The notes under the pieces were generated by a model that was not told the DNA's origin, made no database searches, and saw only the letters and a program-made list of their open reading frames with translations. Shown here piece after piece: positions 19,632 through 24,043 of a stretch of 24,043 nucleotides of DNA. Every line of letters begins with the position of its first letter. Positions within the stretch are counted from its first letter, which is position 1. Origin of the DNA: Seohaeicola_A nanhaiensis (GTDB lineage: Bacteria > Pseudomonadota > Alphaproteobacteria > Rhodobacterales > Rhodobacteraceae); contig NZ_JBHSGI010000025.1 in assembly GCF_042654245.1 (NCBI RefSeq), positions 1 to 24,043 on the forward strand, read 5' to 3'. A program made the translations under genes and the position numbers.

Positions 19632-20498
19632 ATGTCGCCCAATGCGCGCGCCGCGCTCTACATGATCGCCAGTATGGCGGCCTTCACGTTCAACGACACC
19701 TGCATGAAGCTTGCGGGTATCGACGTGCCACTGCCGCAACTAGTGCTGCTGCGTGGGCTTATCGCCTGCACGCTGATTTACGGCCTCGCCCGGCATCTCG
19801 GCGCGCTGCGGTTCGATCTGCCCCGCACGGATTGGGTGATGCTGGGGTTGCGTGCCCTGGGCGAGGCCTCGGCCACCTACTTCTTCCTCAGCGCCCTTTT
19901 GCACATGCCCATCGCGAACCTGACTGCGCTGATGCAGGCGCTGCCCCTGGCCGTGACCCTGGGAGCTTCGTTGTTCTTCGGCGAAACGGTCGGCTGGCGG
20001 CGCTATGCCGCCATCGGTGTCGGCTTCTGTGGCATGCTCCTGATCGTGCGTCCGGGACCCGACGGCTTTACCCTGCACGCGGTCTACGGCCTCGCTTCAG
20101 TCGCATGCGTTACCCTGCGCGATCTGGCGACCCGCAAGCTGTCCGCGCGGGTTCCGTCCCTGACGGTCGCCCTGACCTCTGCCTTCGCGGTGACAGGGCT
20201 GGCCGCGATCGGCTCGGTTGGCGTGGACTGGGTTCAGATCGACCCGCGGCTTGGCCTGCTGATCGGCTGTGCGGCGATCTTTGTCTTTTTCGGTTACCTG
20301 TTCAGCGTGATGGTCATGCGCCTGGGCGAAATTTCGTTCACCGCGCCATTCCGCTATACCGGTCTCCTGTGGGCTCTGGTCCTGGGCTGGCTGGTCTTTG
20401 AACAGTGGCCGGACGGAATCACCATGCTCGGGGCAGGGGTTGTGGTTGCCTCGGGGCTTTTCACCTTCTACCGCGAACGGGTGGTCGCGGCGTCCTGA
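19632..20498 (+). CDS. EamA/DMT-family transporter
   Basis: A 288-residue hydrophobic protein with about ten predicted transmembrane helices arranged as two EamA halves (about 8-133 and 150-284). Features typical of the drug/metabolite transporter superfamily include AAFTFNDTCMKLAG in helix 1, LRALGEASATYFFLSALLHM, and the helix-4 block ANLTALMQALPLAVTLGASL. Substrates in this family are metabolites such as amino acids or nucleotide sugars and cannot be read from sequence. It lies 3 nt after the glycosyltransferase gene; no separate SD is evident, suggesting coupling. A 22-bp palindrome follows and precedes the str promoter. Confidence 0.9.
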   Translation: MSPNARAALYMIASMAAFTFNDTCMKLAGIDVPLPQLVLLRGLIACTLIYGLARHLGALRFDLPRTDWVMLGLRALGEASATYFFLSALLHMPIANLTALMQALPLAVTLGASLFFGETVGWRRYAAIGVGFCGMLLIVRPGPDGFTLHAVYGLASVACVTLRDLATRKLSARVPSLTVALTSAFAVTGLAAIGSVGVDWVQIDPRLGLLIGCAAIFVFFGYLFSVMVMRLGEISFTAPFRYTGLLWALVLGWLVFEQWPDGITMLGAGVVVASGLFTFYRERVVAAS

Positions 20499-20531
20499 GC
20501 CCGCAAAACGCGGGACCAGCCGGCATTTTCC

Positions 20532-20553
20532 ACCCGGCGGCGCGCCGCCGGGT
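20532..20553. repeat. 22-bp perfect palindrome between EamA gene and str promoter
   Basis: ACCCGGCGGCG followed directly by its exact complement, centred at 20542/20543, ending 4 nt before the -35 of the str promoter. As RNA it folds into a strong GC stem at the 3' end of the EamA message; as DNA it could be an operator or an insulator. There is no T-run, so it is not a standard terminator. Confidence 0.8.
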
Positions 20554-20557
20554 GCTG

Positions 20558-20586
20558 TTGACAAGGTCCGCGACTCCCCATATACG
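20558..20586 (+). promoter_or_regulatory. Sigma-70 promoter of the str operon (rpsL-rpsG-fusA-tuf)
   Basis: TTGACA (20558-20563), 17-nt spacer, TATACG (20581-20586), a perfect -35 and a good -10 for a housekeeping promoter. The predicted start near 20593 gives a leader of about 218 nt before rpsL. It is the only promoter in the window that can be called with confidence. Confidence 0.8.
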
Positions 20587-20810
20587 CGCGCTATCTCGGC
20601 CATGGTGTTTCCCGTGCGCCGATCTCAGAACTGTAGTGGTCACGATCCGGTCCGCGAGGGACCCGATCCTCTGGAAACCCACCGCGTCGTTCCTGAAACG
20701 GGGACGAAGGCGGTTTTTGCGTTTTGCGGACGCGTAAGACGCTGGAAGACGAAGCCGCACGCACATGCGTGCATGACACATGTGTTTGCGAAACGGGGAA
20801 TGAACCGGAA
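20587..20810 (+). promoter_or_regulatory. Structured leader of the str operon
   Basis: About 220 nt of untranslated leader. It holds a hairpin GATCCGGTCC-gcgag-GGACCCGATC (20644-20668, 10 bp with one C-C mismatch) and a short one GCACGCA-CA-TGCGTGC (20757-20772). A run of five T at about 20713 is not preceded by a clear stem. No coding sequence is supported. Confidence 0.5.
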
Positions 20811-21182
20811 ATGCCAACGATCCAACAGCTGATCCGCAAGCCGCGGCAGCCCAAAGTTAAACGCTCGAAGTCCCAGCACCTGGAGCAGTGCCCGCAAAAG
20901 CGTGGCGTCTGCACGCGCGTCTACACCACGACTCCGAAGAAGCCGAACTCGGCAATGCGGAAAGTTGCCAAGGTGCGCCTGACCAACGGGTTCGAGGTCA
21001 TCTCGTATATTCCCGGTGAAAGCCACAACCTGCAGGAACACTCGGTCGTGCTGATCCGCGGCGGCCGCGTGAAAGACCTTCCCGGCGTTCGCTATCACAT
21101 CCTGCGCGGCGTGCTTGACACGCAGGGCGTCAAGGACCGGAAGCAGCGTCGCTCGAAATACGGCGCCAAGCGGCCGAAATGA
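20811..21182 (+). CDS. rpsL: 30S ribosomal protein S12
   Basis: A 123-residue protein with the invariant S12 sequence: MPTIQQLIRKPR, TTPKKPNSAMRKVAKVRLTN, GGRVKDLPGVRYHI. Lys43 and Lys88, the usual streptomycin-resistance positions, are wild type. S12 sits at the decoding centre and monitors codon-anticodon pairing. The frame is open from 20724, but only ATG 20811 matches the family start. The first gene of the str operon. Followed by a double-hairpin repeat before rpsG. Confidence 0.99.
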   Translation: MPTIQQLIRKPRQPKVKRSKSQHLEQCPQKRGVCTRVYTTTPKKPNSAMRKVAKVRLTNGFEVISYIPGESHNLQEHSVVLIRGGRVKDLPGVRYHILRGVLDTQGVKDRKQRRSKYGAKRPK

Positions 21183-21189
21183 TCCACGC

Positions 21190-21241
21190 GGCGGGGTGAA
21201 ACCCGCCCTACCCATATCTGTAGGGCGGGGCGTGCCCCGCC
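21190..21241 (+). repeat. Double-hairpin palindromic repeat, copy C variant (rpsL/rpsG spacer)
   Basis: GGCGGG-gtgaaa-CCCGCC, CTAC, 8 nt, GTAG, GGCGGGGC-gt-GCCCCGCC. Central stem CCCGCCCTAC with GTAGGGCGGG, 10 bp perfect, 8-nt loop. Same architecture and same CTAC/GTAG core as copies at 13399 and 23897, but the arm sequence differs (GGCGGG for GGTGGG) on both sides of each stem, so pairing is conserved. It starts 8 nt after the rpsL stop and ends 28 nt before rpsG. Confidence 0.85.
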
Positions 21242-21269
21242 GTCCGCACCATACGAGGAAGAGACACCG

Positions 21270-21740
21270 ATGTCCCGTCGTCACGCCGCCGAAAAACGCG
21301 AAGTTCTGCCCGACGCCAAATTTGGCGATATCGTGCTTACCAAGTTCATGAACAACCTGATGAAACAGGGCAAGAAGTCGGTCGCCGAAAAGATCGTCTA
21401 CAATGCCCTTGATCGGGTTGAAAACAAGGTCAAGCGCTCGCCGTTGGAAGTCTTCCACGAAGCGCTCGACAACATCCAGCCCAGCCTTGAGGTTCGCTCG
21501 CGCCGGGTCGGTGGCGCCACCTACCAGGTGCCCGTCGAAGTGCGCCCCGAGCGCCGCCAGGCCCTGGCCATCCGCTGGCTGATCAACGCCAGCCGGGCCC
21601 GCAATGAAAACACCATGGAAGAGCGCCTTGCAGGCGAGCTTCTGGATGCCGTGCAGTCGCGCGGCGCAGCGGTGAAGAAGCGTGAAGACACGCACAAGAT
21701 GGCCGATGCCAACAAGGCATTCAGCCACTACCGCTGGTAA
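21270..21740 (+). CDS. rpsG: 30S ribosomal protein S7
   Basis: A 156-residue protein: MSRRHAAEKREVLPDAKFGD start, KFMNNLMKQGKKSVAEKIVY, GGATYQVPVEVRPERRQALA and a C-terminal HKMADANKAFSHYRW. S7 nucleates assembly of the 30S head on 16S rRNA and, in E. coli, autoregulates the str operon by binding the rpsL-rpsG spacer. Here that spacer is occupied by a repeat element. ATG 21270 has a GAGGAAGAG site upstream. fusA follows after 27 nt. Confidence 0.99.
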   Translation: MSRRHAAEKREVLPDAKFGDIVLTKFMNNLMKQGKKSVAEKIVYNALDRVENKVKRSPLEVFHEALDNIQPSLEVRSRRVGGATYQVPVEVRPERRQALAIRWLINASRARNENTMEERLAGELLDAVQSRGAAVKKREDTHKMADANKAFSHYRW

Positions 21741-21767
21741 CCCACTACAGTTTCGAGGACCGCCCCC

Positions 21768-23891
21768 ATGGCACGCGATTATCCGCTCCAACGCTACCGT
21801 AACTTCGGTATCATGGCCCACATCGATGCGGGCAAGACAACGACGACCGAACGTATCCTGTATTACACCGGCAAGTCCCACAAGATCGGCGAAGTCCACG
21901 ACGGCGCCGCCACCATGGACTGGATGGAGCAGGAGCAGGAACGCGGCATCACGATCACCTCGGCTGCCACCACCACGTTCTGGCAGCGTCAGGAAGATCC
22001 GACCGCCGAAGGCACCTCGGACACCAAGATCCGCTTCAACATCATCGACACCCCCGGCCACGTCGACTTCACCATCGAAGTCGAGCGTTCGCTGGCCGTG
22101 CTTGACGGCGCTGTCTGCCTGCTGGACGGCAACGCCGGTGTCGAGCCGCAGACCGAAACCGTGTGGCGTCAGGCTGACCGCTACAAGGTTCCGCGCATTG
22201 TCTTCGTCAACAAGATGGACAAGATCGGCGCCGACTTCTTCAACTGCGTCAAGATGATCAAGGACCGCACCGGTGCGATCCCGGCACCCGTTGCCCTGCC
22301 GATCGGCGCGGAAGACAAGCTCGAAGGCATCATCGACCTCGTCAAGATGGAAGAGTGGACCTGGAAGGGCGAGGACCTCGGCGCGTCCTGGACCCGTCAG
22401 CCTATCCGTGACGAGCTGAAGGACCTGGCCGACGAATGGCGCGCCAAGCTCATCGAAGTCGCCGTCGAGATGGACGACACCGCGATGGAGGCCTACCTCG
22501 AGGGCGAAGAGCCCGACGAGGCGACCCTGCGCAAGCTGATCCGCAAGGGCTGCCTGTCGCTGTCCTTCGTTCCAGTTCTGGCCGGCTCGGCGTTCAAGAA
22601 CAAGGGTGTCCAGCCGCTGCTGAACGCCGTGATCGACTATCTGCCCAGCCCGCTGGACGTTCCCGCCTACGTCGGCTTCAAACCCGGCGACGAGACGGAA
22701 ACCCGGAACATCGAGCGTCATGCGTCGGACGAAGAGCCCTTCTCGGGCCTCGCGTTCAAGATCATGAACGACCCGTTCATGGGCACCCTGACCTTCACCC
22801 GCATCTATTCGGGCAAGATGGCCAAGGGCGACCAGCTGCTGAACTCGACCAAGGGCAAGAAAGAGCGCATCGGCCGCATGGTCATGATGCATGCCAACAA
22901 GCAGGAAGAGATCACCGAGGCATATGCCGGTGACATCATCGCACTGGCGGGCCTCAAGGACACGACGACCGGCGACACGCTCTGCTCGGACAAGGATCCC
23001 GTGGTTCTCGAAACCATGACCTTCCCCGATCCGGTGATCGAGATCGCCATCGAGCCGAAGACGAAGAACGACCAGGAGAAGATGAGCCACGGTCTCCAGC
23101 GCCTCGCCGCCGAAGACCCGTCCTTCCGTGTCGAAACCGATCAGGAATCGGGCCAGACCATCATGAAAGGTATGGGCGAACTTCACCTCGACATCCTCGT
23201 CGACCGCCTCAAGCGCGAATTCAAGGTCGAGGCCAATATCGGTGCGCCGCAGGTGGCCTACCGTGAGACCGTCAGCCGTGAAGTCGAGCATACCTACACC
23301 CATAAGAAGCAGACGGGTGGCTCGGGTCAGTTCGCAGAGGTCAAGCTGGTCATCACCCCGACCGAGCCGGGCGAAGGCTACTCCTTCGAGTCGCGCATCG
23401 TTGGTGGCACGGTGCCCAAGGAATACATCCCCGGTGTCGAAAAGGGCATCAAGTCGGTGATGGATTCTGGCCCGCTGGCCGGCTTCCCGGTGATCGACTT
23501 CAAGGTCGCGCTGATCGACGGCAAGTTCCACGACGTGGACTCCTCCGTTCTCGCCTTCGAAATCGCCTCGCGCATGTGCATGCGGGAAGGCATGAAGAAG
23601 GCCGGCGCCAAGCTGCTGGAACCGATCATGAAGGTCGAGGTGGTGACGCCCGAGGATTATACCGGCGGCGTGATCGGCGACCTGACCTCGCGTCGGGGCC
23701 AGGTGACCGGACAGGACACGCGCGGCAACGCCGTGGCGATCAACGCGATGGTGCCGCTGGCCAATATGTTCGGCTACATCAACACCCTGCGTTCGATGTC
23801 GTCGGGCCGTGCCCAGTTCACCATGCAGTTCGACCACTACGATCCGGTTCCGCAGAACATCTCGGACGAGATCCAGGCGAAATACGCATAA
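21768..23891 (+). CDS. fusA: Elongation factor G
   Basis: A 707-residue translational GTPase. G1 is A17HIDAGKTTT, the switch II G3 motif is D94TPGH, and G4 is N148KMD151; domains II to V follow, with the C-terminal RGQVTGQDTRGN and GRAQFTMQFDHY. It catalyses translocation on the ribosome and, with RRF, recycling. Length and a short loop insertion before G3 (about residues 73-88) are normal for alphaproteobacteria. A weak GAGGA site precedes ATG 21768. Third gene of the str operon, followed by a repeat and then tuf. Confidence 0.99.
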   Translation: MARDYPLQRYRNFGIMAHIDAGKTTTTERILYYTGKSHKIGEVHDGAATMDWMEQEQERGITITSAATTTFWQRQEDPTAEGTSDTKIRFNIIDTPGHVDFTIEVERSLAVLDGAVCLLDGNAGVEPQTETVWRQADRYKVPRIVFVNKMDKIGADFFNCVKMIKDRTGAIPAPVALPIGAEDKLEGIIDLVKMEEWTWKGEDLGASWTRQPIRDELKDLADEWRAKLIEVAVEMDDTAMEAYLEGEEPDEATLRKLIRKGCLSLSFVPVLAGSAFKNKGVQPLLNAVIDYLPSPLDVPAYVGFKPGDETETRNIERHASDEEPFSGLAFKIMNDPFMGTLTFTRIYSGKMAKGDQLLNSTKGKKERIGRMVMMHANKQEEITEAYAGDIIALAGLKDTTTGDTLCSDKDPVVLETMTFPDPVIEIAIEPKTKNDQEKMSHGLQRLAAEDPSFRVETDQESGQTIMKGMGELHLDILVDRLKREFKVEANIGAPQVAYRETVSREVEHTYTHKKQTGGSGQFAEVKLVITPTEPGEGYSFESRIVGGTVPKEYIPGVEKGIKSVMDSGPLAGFPVIDFKVALIDGKFHDVDSSVLAFEIASRMCMREGMKKAGAKLLEPIMKVEVVTPEDYTGGVIGDLTSRRGQVTGQDTRGNAVAINAMVPLANMFGYINTLRSMSSGRAQFTMQFDHYDPVPQNISDEIQAKYA

Positions 23892-23896
23892 GCCGT

Positions 23897-23950
23897 GGTG
23901 GGCGGATCGCCCACCCTACCCAGACCCGTAGGGTGGGCAATGTGCCCACC
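23897..23950 (+). repeat. Double-hairpin palindromic repeat, copy B (fusA/tuf spacer)
   Basis: GGTGGGC-ggatc-GCCCACC, CTAC, 8 nt, GTAG, GGTGGGC-aatgt-GCCCACC. It starts 5 nt after the fusA stop and ends 26 nt before tuf. The arms match copy A base for base; only loops and the linker differ, as expected of dispersed copies of one element under pairing constraint. Confidence 0.9.
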
Positions 23951-23976
23951 ACCGCGACAAGACAAAGGAGACCCAA

Positions 23977-24043
23977 ATGGGCAAGGCAAAATTTGAACGC
24001 AACAAGCCGCACGTGAACATCGGGACGATCGGTCACGTTGACC
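23977..24043 (+). CDS. tuf: Elongation factor Tu, N-terminal start (partial, 3' truncated by the window)
   Basis: ATG 23977 opens MGKAKFERNKPHVNIGTIGH then VD, the invariant EF-Tu start leading to the G1 GHVDHGKT P-loop, which lies just outside. AAAGGAG is 7 nt upstream. It is the last gene of the str operon. The other tuf copy ends at base 66, so two tuf genes in the same orientation flank this block. Confidence 0.97.
   Translation, partial: MGKAKFERNKPHVNIGTIGHVD

Noticed and set aside
20724..20810. An N-terminal extension of S12
   Set aside because: The family start MPTIQQLIRKPR coincides with ATG 20811; the upstream codons are leader sequence.
20640..23837. A 1065-codon open frame antisense to rpsL, rpsG and fusA
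   Set aside because: Spans three certain genes and their spacers, with biased composition and no recognisable domains.

Overview
This is a chromosomal window from a GC-rich alphaproteobacterium, most likely a Rhodobacteraceae (roseobacter/Paracoccus-type) species. The evidence is the protein character of RpoB, RpoC, S12, S7 and EF-G, a VPLPA-CTERM surface protein, an Aer-type PAS protein, and the joining of the rpoBC region to the str operon between two tuf copies. Genus cannot be fixed from the sequence alone.

The window is bracketed by EF-Tu genes: the last 21 codons of one tuf copy (1-66) with its terminator, and the first 22 codons of another (from 23977). Between them lies the core transcription and translation block: trnW(CCA)-secE-nusG-[YdeI-like]-rplK-rplA, then rplJ-rplL, then rpoB-rpoC, then rpsL-rpsG-fusA-tuf. 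The order is the classical bacterial one, but it is broken up by accessory genes: a secreted TPR protein and a DUF374 acyltransferase after the first tuf; a YdeI/DUF1801 protein 1 nt behind nusG; a minus-strand YkgJ-type cysteine-cluster protein between rplA and rplJ; an Aer-like PAS protein between rplL and rpoB; and a VPLPA-CTERM protein, a rhamnosyltransferase-like protein and an EamA transporter between rpoC and rpsL.

Strong intrinsic terminators follow tuf, rplA, rplL and rpoC. The classical long operon is therefore probably several transcription units. A near-consensus sigma-70 promoter (TTGACA-17-TATACG) drives the str operon. Structured leaders precede rplK, rplJ, rpoB and rpsL; the rplJ one is a plausible L10 autoregulatory leader.

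The most unusual feature is a family of double-hairpin palindromic repeats, (GGTGGGC..GCCCACC)-CTAC-7/8 nt-GTAG-(GGTGGGC..GCCCACC), found in three intra-operon spacers: rpoB/rpoC, rpsL/rpsG and fusA/tuf. One copy is a GC-shifted variant that keeps its pairing. They look like REP/BIME-type elements and sit where they would be transcribed into the most abundant mRNAs of the cell. No CRISPR array, insertion sequence, prophage or defence system was seen. Apart from the accessory insertions, this is an ordinary housekeeping region.
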